64,000 nt of DNA. Origin: Prevotella melaninogenica (lineage in GTDB: Bacteria; Bacteroidota; Bacteroidia; Bacteroidales; Bacteroidaceae). Shown here one piece after another: positions 53,620 to 62,576 of this stretch. The notes beneath the pieces were generated by a model. It was not told the DNA's origin and made no database searches. It was given only the letters and a program-made list of their open reading frames with translations. The DNA lies in contig NZ_AP018050.1 of the NCBI RefSeq assembly GCF_003609775.1, positions 682,001-746,000 of the forward strand, written 5' to 3'. Position numbers and translations under genes: made by a program. How positions within the stretch are numbered: the stretch's first letter is position 1; each line of letters starts with the position of its first letter.

Positions 53620-53700
53620 CTGCGCACATATCGTGTTGATGCTCCGCACATAGTGTGCTAAGGGTAAACACCATTGGTGCTAAGCACTAAACGCTGTGTA
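53620..53700 (+). repeat. GCACC-palindrome intergenic repeat, copy 3
   Basis: Two palindromes: GCACATAGTGTGC (53646-53658) and CACCATTGGTG (53669-53679), in the usual ATGCTCCGCACA / TAAGCACT setting. Downstream of dinB. Confidence 0.78.
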
Positions 53701-53784
53701 GATGGCAGTTTCTTGTTGTAGAATCTTAAGTTAGAAGTTTCGCATTTGTTTGTAAAATTGACCTTAATATTATTGCTTAAAACA

Positions 53785-53816
53785 TTTCCAAATATGGAAG
53801 AAAATTATTAATTTTG
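53785..53816 (+). promoter_or_regulatory. Promoter of the zinc-ribbon protein genes
   Basis: TTTC at 53785-53788, 20-bp spacer, TAATTTTG at 53809-53816; leader about 76 nt. Confidence 0.6.
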
Positions 53817-53898
53817 CACAAGATAATCCGTGTTTGACTATTAGGGATGTCGTTTATCCTTTGTCCTCACTAATCAATGTTTTAAGAAGCAGTAGTTT

Positions 53899-54642
53899 AT
53901 GCAATATAATGTAACTTGTAATAAATGTAATCGCACATTTATGATTACGGCTGATGGCAATGACAAAATGCAGTGCAATTGTCCTTATTGCGGGCAGCAA
54001 TTACTTGTCAACTTACCGACGTTGGCAAGCCCTGTTACTCCTACTGTGCAGCAACCTATTATGAACGAAGATGAGAAGAAGGGTAGTGGTTCTGCATTGA
54101 AAATCATCCTTACTGTATTGATCGTGCTCATCTTGGGTGGATTAGCTGCCTTTGGTTACATTTATTGGAATAACCAGAAGGAAGCTGCTCAGCAGGCACT
54201 TCAAGCACAGCGTAAGGCACATGCCGACTCTGTGATGCAGGTTCGCGCACAGATTGAGGCGCAGGAAGCTGAGGCACAGCGACAGGATGAAAAGCGAAAA
54301 GGTATTTGCAGATTCTTAGAATCATTCTATAAGAAAGCCGTTCTTACGGATGATGCGGATGCAGACTTCTATAGTCGTTACCTCACAGACTATTGTCATC
54401 GAATGGTTTTCGGAACTCAAGGGTCTTATGACTATGATGTTGATGAGGCAACAATATGGTGGGGTGCTTTCGGAAACACGGCTACAGACCCTGATTTTGA
54501 ACAACTCCAACGTAACCTTAAAGTCGTTGCTATAGATGATAATTGGTATAAAGTGAGATTGTCGCAAGATGGTGAAACAGAATATCGTCAGGTGAAGGTG
54601 CTATCGCAGGATGGGCATACTCTCATTGATGATGTAAGATAA
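53899..54642 (+). CDS. Zinc-ribbon membrane protein of unknown function
   Basis: 247 residues. An N-terminal ribbon CNKCNRTF...CNCPYCGQQL (residues about 7-35) precedes a single membrane helix (about 72-92), a coiled-coil-like EAQRKAHADSVMQVRAQIEAQEAEAQ stretch, and a C-terminal globular part (about 135-247) with FLESFYKKAVLTDDAD and a final beta-rich YKVRLSQDGETEYRQVKVL. Such an end looks like the NTF2-like/DUF4878-type folds, but this is uncertain. Shares its ribbon with the next gene; both precede pyk in one direction. Confidence 0.7.
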   Translation: MQYNVTCNKCNRTFMITADGNDKMQCNCPYCGQQLLVNLPTLASPVTPTVQQPIMNEDEKKGSGSALKIILTVLIVLILGGLAAFGYIYWNNQKEAAQQALQAQRKAHADSVMQVRAQIEAQEAEAQRQDEKRKGICRFLESFYKKAVLTDDADADFYSRYLTDYCHRMVFGTQGSYDYDVDEATIWWGAFGNTATDPDFEQLQRNLKVVAIDDNWYKVRLSQDGETEYRQVKVLSQDGHTLIDDVR

Positions 54643-54652
54643 AAATAGATAG

Positions 54653-54660
54653 AAGGAGGT
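54653..54660 (+). promoter_or_regulatory. Shine-Dalgarno AAGGAGGT before the second zinc-ribbon gene
   Basis: Full SD, 4 nt before the ATG at 54665; unusual for the phylum and fixes the start. Confidence 0.6.
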
Positions 54661-54664
54661 TAAA

Positions 54665-55009
54665 ATGCAATTTCAAATAGCTTGTAAACATTGTCATCGT
54701 CCCTTCGTTATTGAATCGGAGGGTGGCAATACGCTAAGATGTAATTGCCCCTATTGTGGTGAGAGTATGATGGTTGCCACCCCACAGATGGGTGAGCCTG
54801 CTGGTAGTGCTGCTGAGACGACTGCCACAGTGAGCCACGTGCAAGTGGAAAAGGATAACACGAGCGGACAAGTCAGACCAACGATGGAGAAAAAAACATC
54901 GAAGAGTGGACTGGGAAAGAAAGTAACAATTGTTTTTGTTGGCTTTTTGTTGTTCGTTATTCTCATGTCATCACTCTTATATATTATTTTCTCAGCAATG
55001 TCGAATTAA
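54665..55009 (+). CDS. Small zinc-ribbon membrane protein
   Basis: 114 residues. N-terminal ribbon CKHCHRPF...CNCPYCGESM, paralogous to the preceding gene, a Thr/Ser/Lys-rich linker, and one membrane helix near the C-terminus (VTIVFVGFLLFVILMSSLLYII). Twenty bases separate it from pyk. Function unknown; possibly a membrane partner of the larger zinc-ribbon protein. Confidence 0.7.
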   Translation: MQFQIACKHCHRPFVIESEGGNTLRCNCPYCGESMMVATPQMGEPAGSAAETTATVSHVQVEKDNTSGQVRPTMEKKTSKSGLGKKVTIVFVGFLLFVILMSSLLYIIFSAMSN

Positions 55010-55029
55010 ACAATAACACACTCAATTTT

Positions 55030-56493
55030 ATGAAACAGACAAAGATAGTATGTTCTATTAGCGACCGTCGCTGTGATGTTGACTTCTTGAGAAAGCTTTT
55101 CTTCTCAGGTATGAATGTCGTACGTATGAATACGGCACACGCCAGCCCTGAAGGTATTAAGGAGATTATCCGCAATACACGTACAGTATCTCAGCACTTG
55201 GCATTGCTGATTGATACTAAGGGACCAGAGGTTAGAACCACTGCAGTGGCTGAGCCTATCCAATATAAGGTGGGCGATATGGTTAAGATTTTCGGTCGTC
55301 CTGATGTAGAGTCAACAAAGGATATTATCAATGTTTCTTACCCTGACTTCGCTCGTGATGTGAAGGTGGGCGATCATATCCTCTTTGATGATGGCGCATT
55401 GGATATGCTGGTTATCGAAAGTGTTGGTCCAATGTTGGTTGCACAGGTACAGAATGAAGGTGAGCTTGGCTCACACAAGAGTGTGAATGTCCCTGGTGAA
55501 CATATTGAACTTCCTGCACTTACAGAGAAAGATAAGGCTAATATCTTGTTGGCAATAGAGGAGGATATCGACTTCATTGCTCACTCTTTCGTTCGTTCAG
55601 CAGCTGATGTTCTTGCTGTTCAGAAGATTCTTGACGAGCATAACTCTGATATTAAGATTATCTCAAAGATTGAGAATCAGGAGGGTGTGGACAATATTGA
55701 CGAGATTATCGATGCTTCATACGGTATTATGATTGCACGTGGTGACTTGGGTATCGAGGTGCCTATCGAGCAGATTCCTGGTATTCAGCGTAGCATCATC
55801 AACAAGTGTATCTTGAAGAAGAAGCCTGTTATTGTGGCTACTCAGATGTTGCACACGATGATTAAAAACCCTCGTCCTACTCGTGCTGAGGTTACTGACA
55901 TTGCAAACGCTATTTATAGCCATACCGATGCTTTGATGTTGAGTGGTGAGACAGCAAGCGGTAAGTATCCTGTTGAGGCTGTACAGACAATGGCTCGTAT
56001 TGCTGAAGCGGCAGAGCAGGATGCTCATAAGCGTGGACATGTTAGTGTTCCTATGACAAACCAGAATGATCAGCGTGAGTTCTTGTCAAGAAGTGCCATC
56101 GAGGCTACTGAGCAGTTGGGTGTAAAGGGTATTATCACCGATAGCGAAACAGGTCAGACTGCTCGTAATCTTGCTGCTTTCCGTGGCCCACACCCAGTTC
56201 TGGCTATCTGCTACAAGGATAAGGTACAGCGTTGGTTGAACCTTAGCTACGGTGTTATTGCAGTTTATCAGCATCGTTATAAGTCAAATGAGGAGATGTT
56301 TACAGCTGCTTTGCGTATGCTTCGTCAGAAGGGTTACATTGAGTTAGAGGATAAGATTGCTTATCTTTCTGGTACGTTTGGCGAAGGTGGTGGCGCTACC
56401 TTCCTTGAGATTAACAAGGTGGGTGATGTCTTTGCACGCAAGTATCGCTTCCATCTCCCTGAAGAAGTGAACACTGGTTCAGAAGAAGAATAA
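55030..56493 (+). CDS. pyk: Pyruvate kinase
   Basis: 487 residues. TKIVCSISDRRCD at the start is a variant of the usual TKIV-TIGP; RMNTAHAS, LIDTKGPEVRT, KIENQEGVDNIDEI (catalytic Lys in ISKIEN), GIMIARGDLGIEVP and PRPTRAEVTDIANA are all in place. The C-terminal domain (about 350-487) includes SETGQTARNLAAFRG-type allosteric-site residues. Converts phosphoenolpyruvate and ADP to pyruvate and ATP. A long hairpin terminator lies 260 bp downstream. Confidence 0.97.
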   Translation: MKQTKIVCSISDRRCDVDFLRKLFFSGMNVVRMNTAHASPEGIKEIIRNTRTVSQHLALLIDTKGPEVRTTAVAEPIQYKVGDMVKIFGRPDVESTKDIINVSYPDFARDVKVGDHILFDDGALDMLVIESVGPMLVAQVQNEGELGSHKSVNVPGEHIELPALTEKDKANILLAIEEDIDFIAHSFVRSAADVLAVQKILDEHNSDIKIISKIENQEGVDNIDEIIDASYGIMIARGDLGIEVPIEQIPGIQRSIINKCILKKKPVIVATQMLHTMIKNPRPTRAEVTDIANAIYSHTDALMLSGETASGKYPVEAVQTMARIAEAAEQDAHKRGHVSVPMTNQNDQREFLSRSAIEATEQLGVKGIITDSETGQTARNLAAFRGPHPVLAICYKDKVQRWLNLSYGVIAVYQHRYKSNEEMFTAALRMLRQKGYIELEDKIAYLSGTFGEGGGATFLEINKVGDVFARKYRFHLPEEVNTGSEEE

Positions 56494-56751
56494 TCCTATT
56501 TCCTCACAGTGTGTATGCCACATGAAGTACAAATGAAGGTGTAGAGTTTATTTAAGCCAAACTGGTTAGTAGACAATAATACCCATCATTGCCACTATGG
56601 GAGGCATGGTCTCCCAACTTCTTTTATCTTCGTGTCGGCATCTTATCTGTCTTTTTAGCTTGACATAGTCTGCAATGTCTTTGTTGTAAAGACAAATAAG
56701 GTTCATCTGAAATATGGAGTGATAAGCTAAAACTATTATATCAAACGATAC

Positions 56752-56802
56752 ACAGAGCAGTTCTAAGTTTGCAGTAAGAAACTTAGAGTAGCTCTGTTTT
56801 TT
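56752..56802 (+). terminator. Long hairpin terminator downstream of pyk
   Basis: ACAGAGC-3 nt-TCTAAGTTT pairs with AAACTTAGA-3 nt-GCTCTGT (one 3x3 internal loop), loop about 8 nt, followed by six T. An 86-codon minus-strand frame over it is not credible. Confidence 0.82.
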
Positions 56803-56961
56803 ATTTCTTAAAGCCAAATCGGTCATTTGAGTCTAAACATATATTGTTTTATTATCGAGCAGATTGGCTGTTTTTGTAACGCAGGTATAGCGGACAACGT
56901 CTGTTACTTCAAACTTTAGAAGACTCCTTTTTGTCCGATATTTTCACATACTGATTTTGTA

Positions 56962-57209
56962 AAGACCACCAAACGGCTTGTAGATAACGCCTAATTGGCT
57001 TCCAAAAGATGCCCTTTTGAGGTCTTATTAACGCCCTTTTGAACCCTTACTAAGCACCTTTTAAAAGCTTACTTTGCAACTACTTGGTAACAAGAAACTT
57101 ACAGAGGCGTTGTGAGAAGTCGATTTTAAGCTATTTCCCTATCTCTTCTTTGATATTTTGTTAATATATTTCTTTGTGCTTTTGAGGCTAAATCTCACAC
57201 GGAGGAACG
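56962..57209 (+). repeat. 22-bp-period repeat, copy 3, with extended shared sequence
   Basis: Five units at 56967, 56989, 57011, 57033 and 57055, exactly 22 bp apart, then about 150 bp related to the tail of copy 2 (TTTGCAACTA, AAACTTAC, TTTGTTAATATATTTCTTT, AAATCTCACAC). The rest of the 56.5-57.4 kb gap holds only the two terminators. Confidence 0.83.
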
Positions 57210-57336
57210 GGGGTGTCGGAGGGCTTTTTACCTTGACATAGATTGATATGAGTTGTTGAAAGATCGAGTAATATGCTCGATAGTTACCCCCAATCAGTCA
57301 TTATTCTACAAAAATGACATTAATGATGAAAAAAAG

Positions 57337-57371
57337 AAAGGTGTTCAGAAAACTCTGAACACCTTTTTTTT
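57337..57371. terminator. Terminator of the tkt-rpiB operon
   Basis: AAAGGTGTTCAGA / TCTGAACACCTTT, 13-bp perfect stem, 4-nt loop, T-run on the plus side and a T-rich minus side; 40 bp beyond the rpiB stop. Confidence 0.88.
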
Positions 57372-57412
57372 ATTTTCCTTTGTTTGTATTATTCAATCAG
57401 ACAAAGCTGAGA

Positions 57413-57859
57413 TTAGCCTTGCTGAACAGGAATCTTTTTAACGCGACGCTCGTGTCTACCACCCTCAAAGCTTGCTTTGAAGAATGCATCGAGAATCTTC
57501 TCAGCAGTCTTGTTGTCGATAAAACGGCCAGGGAGGACAATAACGTTTGCGTCATTATGCTGACGAGTCAGCTCAGCAACGTCCTTATTCCATACCAAAC
57601 CTGCACGTACACCTTGGTGCTTGTTGAGTGAGATTGCCATACCCTCACCGCTACCACAGATAGCAATACCAGGGTAAACTTCACCGCTTTCAATGGCTTC
57701 AGCCAATGGGTGAGCATAATCAGGATAGTCGCAACTCAAATCACTATTACAGCCAAAATCCTTATATGCATACTTGTGTTCTTCCAAATACTGGATTACG
57801 AACTGCTTCAATGGATAGCCTGCGTGGTCGCAAGCAACTCCTACTGTCTTAATTTCCAT
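57413..57859 (-). CDS. rpiB: Ribose-5-phosphate isomerase B
   Basis: 148 residues, normal for RpiB. GVACDHAGYPLKQ at the start, CGSGEGMAISLNKHQGVRAG with catalytic Cys, and RQHNDANVIVLPGRFI. Interconverts ribose 5-phosphate and ribulose 5-phosphate. It follows transketolase by 64 bp on the same strand, so the two form a non-oxidative pentose-phosphate operon. Confidence 0.95.
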   Translation of the reverse strand: MEIKTVGVACDHAGYPLKQFVIQYLEEHKYAYKDFGCNSDLSCDYPDYAHPLAEAIESGEVYPGIAICGSGEGMAISLNKHQGVRAGLVWNKDVAELTRQHNDANVIVLPGRFIDNKTAEKILDAFFKASFEGGRHERRVKKIPVQQG

Positions 57860-57923
57860 AAGCTGTTTAGGTTTTTATGAGCCTCTGCCTTCGGTGAGGA
57901 ATTTAGAGACTCAGGTTAAACGT

Positions 57924-59939
57924 TTATGCTAAAAATGCTTTTACTTGCTCGTAAACATTCTCAGGAGTGAAGCCTAACTTCTCATCTAAGACTGTATAAG
58001 GTGCTGAGAATCCGAAGCTGTTAAGGCCGAATACCTTACCATTGGCACCAACTAATCCTTCGAGAGTTACTGGAAGGCCAGCTGTAAGACCGAAGATCTT
58101 GGCATCTCTTGGCAGAATCTGCTCCTGATATTCCTTGCTCTGACGGCGGAAGAGTCCCTCTGATGGTGCGCTAACAACGCGTACCTTCACTCCGTCCTTA
58201 CGCAACAACTCTGCTCCAGCAACACAGGTAGAAACCTCAGAACCACTTGCAACGAGGATAACATCAAACTGCTCATCAGAGCCAGTTACGACGTATGCAC
58301 CCTTGCGAGTCTGCTGATAGTCTGTTCCTTCTGGCAAACTCTTCACGTTCTGACGTGAGAAGATGAGTGCTGTTGGGGTATCCATGTTCTCCATAGCCAT
58401 CTGCCAGCATACGGTTGCTGCATCACTGTCGGCTGGACGAAGTACACGAACAGAATCCTGTCCAGCGTGGTTTTGCAACTTCTCCATCAAGCGAATCTGT
58501 GCTTCCTGCTCTACTGGTTCATGGGTAGGACCATCCTCACCAACGCGGAATGCATCATGACTCCATACAAACTTAACTGGAGTGCGCATGAGGGCAGCCA
58601 TACGGATAGCTGGTTTCATGTAGTCTGAGAATACAAAGAAGGTTCCCATTGCGGTGATAACACCACCATGAAGCATCATACCGATACACATACATGCCAT
58701 TGCCAACTCGCTAACACCTGCCTGGAAGAAGGCACCGCTGAAGTCGTCACGTGTGAGTGCGTGAGTCTTGTTGAGGAAACCATCTGTCTTATCAGAGTTG
58801 CTGAGGTCGGCTGATGACACGATCATGTTAGGAACCTGCTCAGCGATAACACCGAGACAAGCTGCAGAACCATTACGTGTAGGAATGTCGCGCTTCTGTA
58901 CAAGGCCACTCCAATCAATCTTTGGAGCCTTGCCAGAGAACCATTCACGCATCTGTGCTGCCTTTTCTGGGTTCTCTTTCTCCCAAGCTGCTTCAGCTGC
59001 ATGACGCTCAGCAACAATCTTTCTGAGTTCTGCTGCACGGTCATCATAGAGCTTCTGAACCTCTGGGAAAATCTTGAATGGGTCCTCAACGTCACCACCA
59101 AGATTCTTTACTGTATTTGTATAGGCGTCACCACCCAATGGTGCGCCATGTGTTTTAATGCTATGTTCGTAGCTACTACCGTCTGCCTGCAAAGCACCCT
59201 TACCCATGATGGTCTCACCAATGATAAGAGTTGGGCGACGTTCTTCCTTGTTAGCAGCAACAAGTGCCTCACGGATAGCGTCTGGATCGTTACCATCAAT
59301 CTTCAATACGTTCCAGCCCCATGCTTGATACTTCATTGCTGTATCCTCAGACATAACGGCTCCACACTCAGTTGAGAGCTGAATGTCATTGGCATCGTAG
59401 AACATGATGAGGTTGTTAAGACCCAAGTTGCCAGCCAAGCGACCTACTTCTGCGCTGATACCTTCTTGGACACCACCATCAGAGATGTAGGCATAAATCT
59501 TATGCTGCATCATAGTGCTGCCAAGGCGCGCCTCAAGGAACTTCTCAGCTACGGCTGCACCAGCTGCGTATGCATGACCTTGACCAAGTGGACCAGAAGA
59601 GTTTTCGATACCATGTGCGATGTCTCTTTCAGGATGTCCCGGAGTGATTGACCCCCACTGACGGAATTGTTTAATATCGTCAACCGTGAACTTTCTCTGA
59701 AGGGTCAATGCCGCATAAAGCATTGGTGACATGTGACCAGGGTCAAGATAGAATCGGTCACGTCCTGCCCACTCAGGCTGTTCTGGGTCGAAGACGAGAA
59801 ATTCAGAGAAAAGGATGTTTATAAAGTCCGCACCACCCATAGCTCCACCAGGATGACCTGATTTAGCTTTTTCAACCATTGACACTGCGAGAATTCTAAT
59901 GTTATCCGCTGCTCTGTTCATCAATTTCTTGTCATTCAT
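57924..59939 (-). CDS. tkt: Transketolase
   Basis: 671 residues. Thiamine-diphosphate features: SGHPGGAMGGADF, DPGHMSPMLYAAL, the YISDGGVQEGISAEV metal/ThDP motif (SDG in place of the more usual GDG), and EDGPTHEPVEQ in the pyrimidine domain, with the C-terminal domain from about 540. Moves two-carbon units between pentose-phosphate-pathway sugars. Has a full-consensus promoter and precedes rpiB. Confidence 0.97.
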   Translation of the reverse strand: MNDKKLMNRAADNIRILAVSMVEKAKSGHPGGAMGGADFINILFSEFLVFDPEQPEWAGRDRFYLDPGHMSPMLYAALTLQRKFTVDDIKQFRQWGSITPGHPERDIAHGIENSSGPLGQGHAYAAGAAVAEKFLEARLGSTMMQHKIYAYISDGGVQEGISAEVGRLAGNLGLNNLIMFYDANDIQLSTECGAVMSEDTAMKYQAWGWNVLKIDGNDPDAIREALVAANKEERRPTLIIGETIMGKGALQADGSSYEHSIKTHGAPLGGDAYTNTVKNLGGDVEDPFKIFPEVQKLYDDRAAELRKIVAERHAAEAAWEKENPEKAAQMREWFSGKAPKIDWSGLVQKRDIPTRNGSAACLGVIAEQVPNMIVSSADLSNSDKTDGFLNKTHALTRDDFSGAFFQAGVSELAMACMCIGMMLHGGVITAMGTFFVFSDYMKPAIRMAALMRTPVKFVWSHDAFRVGEDGPTHEPVEQEAQIRLMEKLQNHAGQDSVRVLRPADSDAATVCWQMAMENMDTPTALIFSRQNVKSLPEGTDYQQTRKGAYVVTGSDEQFDVILVASGSEVSTCVAGAELLRKDGVKVRVVSAPSEGLFRRQSKEYQEQILPRDAKIFGLTAGLPVTLEGLVGANGKVFGLNSFGFSAPYTVLDEKLGFTPENVYEQVKAFLA

Positions 59940-59967
59940 AAATAGATAGGATTTTTAAATTATAATG

Positions 59968-59998
59968 CAAATATAAAGATAAATATGGAGACATCAAA
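59968..59998 (-). promoter_or_regulatory. Promoter of tkt-rpiB
   Basis: TTTG (59998-59995), 19-bp spacer, TATATTTG (59975-59968): full consensus; leader about 20-25 nt. Confidence 0.75.
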
Positions 59999-60195
59999 AT
60001 AATAAACTTACTATTTTCCCAAAATATCCAAAATTGCCCAAAGCATTGTATTCGCTTTGCTTTGTTTAGTTGGTGAGTGGCTGTTTTATGGCTATTTTGT
60101 TGAAGTGCTATTCTTCTTCGGCTACAAACGGTTTTACCTGTGAGAGATGTATTTTTCTTCTCTTTTTTGCCTCTTTTTATCCCCCTTTTATAATG

Positions 60196-60262
60196 GTGTT
60201 AACGCTTCGCACCTATTGTGCGGAGGCTTCACACGATTGGTGCTGGACGTTAGCACCAGTCG
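60196..60262 (+). repeat. GCACC-palindrome intergenic repeat, copy 4
   Basis: GCACCTATTGTGC at 60209-60221 and CACGATTGGTG at 60232-60242 in the usual GTGTTAACGCTTC / GGAGGCTT setting. It lies in the 495-bp gap between tkt and the Nudix gene. Confidence 0.76.
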
Positions 60263-60325
60263 TCTTGTGGGTGCGTAAGTATGCTATCAGCCACAAGAGA
60301 AACAGTAATTGATGGATAATTCTAT

Positions 60326-60394
60326 GATAAAAAGGGTATATCTGAATGTTCGTCAATGACGTTTTTACATTCGATATACCCTTTTATCTTTTTT
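60326..60394. terminator. Terminator downstream of the Nudix-like gene
   Basis: GATAAAAAGGGTATATC pairs with GATATACCCTTTTATC in a long stem with an inner CGTCAATGACG hairpin; T-runs on both sides. 41 bp after the minus-strand stop. Confidence 0.82.
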
Positions 60395-60434
60395 CTTAGC
60401 TAAACATTTATATCGTTCGCCTTACTATTAATGA

Positions 60435-61103
60435 TTATAGTGAGGCGTCTGTATATGCTTGTTTATTAATGCGATACAGTGCAGCACCACGTTTGCTCGT
60501 AATCTTATCAATGAACTTTGTCTTCTCGATGAAGTCAATTTGTTTGATACGCTTACGGAAGTTACGCTTGTCGATTTCAACACCCATGATTGCTTCGTGG
60601 ACATTCTGAAGCTGTGTGAGCGTGAAGAGCTCTGGGAGAAGATTGAAACCGAGTGGGTCTTTGTTGATGAGTTTGCGGAGTTGGCTTAATGCTATCTGTA
60701 CCATTTCGATGTGGTCACCAAACAACTCTGGCAACTTGTTGATGTCAACCCATTGTAAATCATTTTCTTCTAATAGCTTATGGTCGTAGTCAGACACATT
60801 GATGAGCGCGCAATAAGCAATTGAGATGACACGATCACCTGGGTCACGATCGGTTTCACCGAAAGCACCCACCTGTCGCATATAAATATCATTGATGCCT
60901 GTACACTGGAAAAGAACTCTGTTAGCAGCTTCTTTCAAACTTTCATTCTCTCTTACGAATCCACCATAGAGAGATAATTTGCCGCTGTACGGCTCAACTT
61001 TACGTTTACCAACGAGTAGCTGTAGCTTTTTGTTTTCGAACCCGAGTACGATGCAGTCAACCGAAACTAAAAGTTTGGGTTCTCCTTTATAGTATTTATT
61101 CAT
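60435..61103 (-). CDS. Nudix-domain transcriptional regulator (NrtR/AraR-like)
   Basis: 222 residues. Nudix fold about 10-140 (LLVSVDCIVLGFENKKLQLL, LSLYGGFVRENESLKEAANR) followed by a winged-helix region about 150-222 (FTLTQLQNVHEAIMGVEIDKRNFRKRI). The Nudix box is degenerate: the REUxEExGU acidic pair reads NRVLFQCTG, so hydrolase activity is unlikely. Nudix-related regulators in Bacteroidetes control sugar catabolism genes, AraR being an example. It lies between tkt and the galactose operon, so it probably senses a sugar phosphate or nucleotide sugar. Target genes not shown. Confidence 0.8.
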   Translation of the reverse strand: MNKYYKGEPKLLVSVDCIVLGFENKKLQLLVGKRKVEPYSGKLSLYGGFVRENESLKEAANRVLFQCTGINDIYMRQVGAFGETDRDPGDRVISIAYCALINVSDYDHKLLEENDLQWVDINKLPELFGDHIEMVQIALSQLRKLINKDPLGFNLLPELFTLTQLQNVHEAIMGVEIDKRNFRKRIKQIDFIEKTKFIDKITSKRGAALYRINKQAYTDASL

Positions 61104-61239
61104 GTTGTAGGTTTTGATTTAGAGATGTAAACTTGTTTTGTTTTTTGGTTACGTAGTAATAATTTTTCTGTTATGTATTGGAATTTAAAGGTTATTCTTG
61201 TGTTGGATTACTTCTTGTATTTATGATTCTTATTTTTAG

Positions 61240-61277
61240 ATAAGGGCTGAACTTCTTATAGAGAATCCAGCCCTTAT
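61240..61277 (-). terminator. Hairpin downstream of galK
   Basis: ATAAGGGCTG / CAGCCCTTAT, 10-bp perfect stem, 18-nt loop, 51 bp beyond the galK stop. No T-run, so efficiency is uncertain. Confidence 0.55.
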
Positions 61278-61327
61278 ACTAATTAAATATCAATGAAAGT
61301 GGCCCCTTGTTAGATGCTATTATGTTC

Positions 61328-62488
61328 TTAGCAAACCTTGTGAGAACCTTCACTGATAACCACTGGATAAACTTCTGGAGCATGACCATACTTTGCTGTG
61401 AACTTCTCAGTTGCGTCAGCAATGAACTTGTCATACAACTCGTCCTTAACGAGGTTGATGGTACAGCCACCGAAGCCACCACCCATGATACGAGAACCAG
61501 TCACGCCATTCTCCTTAGCAACGTCGTTGAGGAAGTCAAGCTCTTCGCAGCTTACCTCATACTCCTTGCTGAGTCCGTGGTGAGTCTCATACATCTTCTG
61601 ACCTACAGTCTCATAGTCACCAGCAACAAGTGCGTCGCAAACAGCGAGTACGCGCTCCTTCTCACCGAGAACGAAGTGTGCACGCTGGTAGTCCTCAGCA
61701 CTTACCTTGTCCTTAACAGCCTCTAACTCGTCCCAGTTAACATCACGCAATGTCTCATACTTCTTCTCTGGGAACTGCTCAGCGATAGCTGCAACAACAT
61801 TCTCACAGCTTCTGCGACGATCGTTATATGGGCTACCAACGAGTTCGTGCTTAACCTTTGAGTTTACAAGAACAAGCTTGTAACCCTGTGGATTGAATGG
61901 GAAATACTCGAACTCACGGCTGCGGCAATCAAGACGCATCAACTTGCCTTCCTGACCGAATACACTTGCAAACTGGTCCATGATACCACAGTTCACACCG
62001 ATATACTTGTGTTCTGTAGCCTGACCAGCGAGTGCGATGTCCCACTTTGAAATCTTATTATCAGCGAACAAGTCGTTCAATGCGCATCCGAAGCAGCTCT
62101 CCATAGCGGCAGAAGAACTCATACCTGCACCGAGAGGAACGTCACCAGCAAAAGCAATGTTGAAACCCTTTACGTCAACACCAAGTGCTTTGAACTCCTG
62201 TACCATACCATAAATGAAGCGTGCCCATGTTGCGCGTGGACCCTCTGGGTCGTTAACCTTGAACTCTACACGATCCTTGAGGTCGATAGAGTAGCACATA
62301 ACAGTATCTGTACCATTAGGGCGAACCTCAGCCATGATGCCCTTGTCTACTGCACCTGGGAATACGAAACCACCGTTATAGTCAGTGTGCTCGCCAATGA
62401 GGTTGATACGTCCTGGTGAGAAATAGATGTTTCCAGTCTTGCCGTCGAAATGCTTAATAAAACGACTTCTTACGAATTCTATGTCCAT
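61328..62488 (-). CDS. galK: Galactokinase
   Basis: 386 residues, normal for GalK. GHMP-kinase motifs: GRINLIGEHTDYNGG (residues 26-40, the galactokinase signature), PLGAGMSSSAAMESCFG (ATP loop), and MGGGFGGCTINLV near the end. Phosphorylates galactose at C1, first committed step of the Leloir pathway. It follows the sugar permease by 88 bp and ends in a hairpin. Confidence 0.98.
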   Translation of the reverse strand: MDIEFVRSRFIKHFDGKTGNIYFSPGRINLIGEHTDYNGGFVFPGAVDKGIMAEVRPNGTDTVMCYSIDLKDRVEFKVNDPEGPRATWARFIYGMVQEFKALGVDVKGFNIAFAGDVPLGAGMSSSAAMESCFGCALNDLFADNKISKWDIALAGQATEHKYIGVNCGIMDQFASVFGQEGKLMRLDCRSREFEYFPFNPQGYKLVLVNSKVKHELVGSPYNDRRRSCENVVAAIAEQFPEKKYETLRDVNWDELEAVKDKVSAEDYQRAHFVLGEKERVLAVCDALVAGDYETVGQKMYETHHGLSKEYEVSCEELDFLNDVAKENGVTGSRIMGGGFGGCTINLVKDELYDKFIADATEKFTAKYGHAPEVYPVVISEGSHKVC

Positions 62489-62576
62489 GTTAGTAATATT
62501 TGATGATTGTTAGGATATAATTAAATTATCTCGATATAATGGCAAGCGTGATGCCTGCCATTATAAAGATGTCTGT

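Noticed and set aside
56566..56826. 86-codon minus-strand frame downstream of pyk
   Set aside because: It covers the long hairpin terminator at 56752-56802 and shows no protein motif; probably chance.
57253..57441. 62-codon plus-strand frame before rpiB
   Set aside because: Contains the perfect terminator stem and runs into the convergent gene; not coding.
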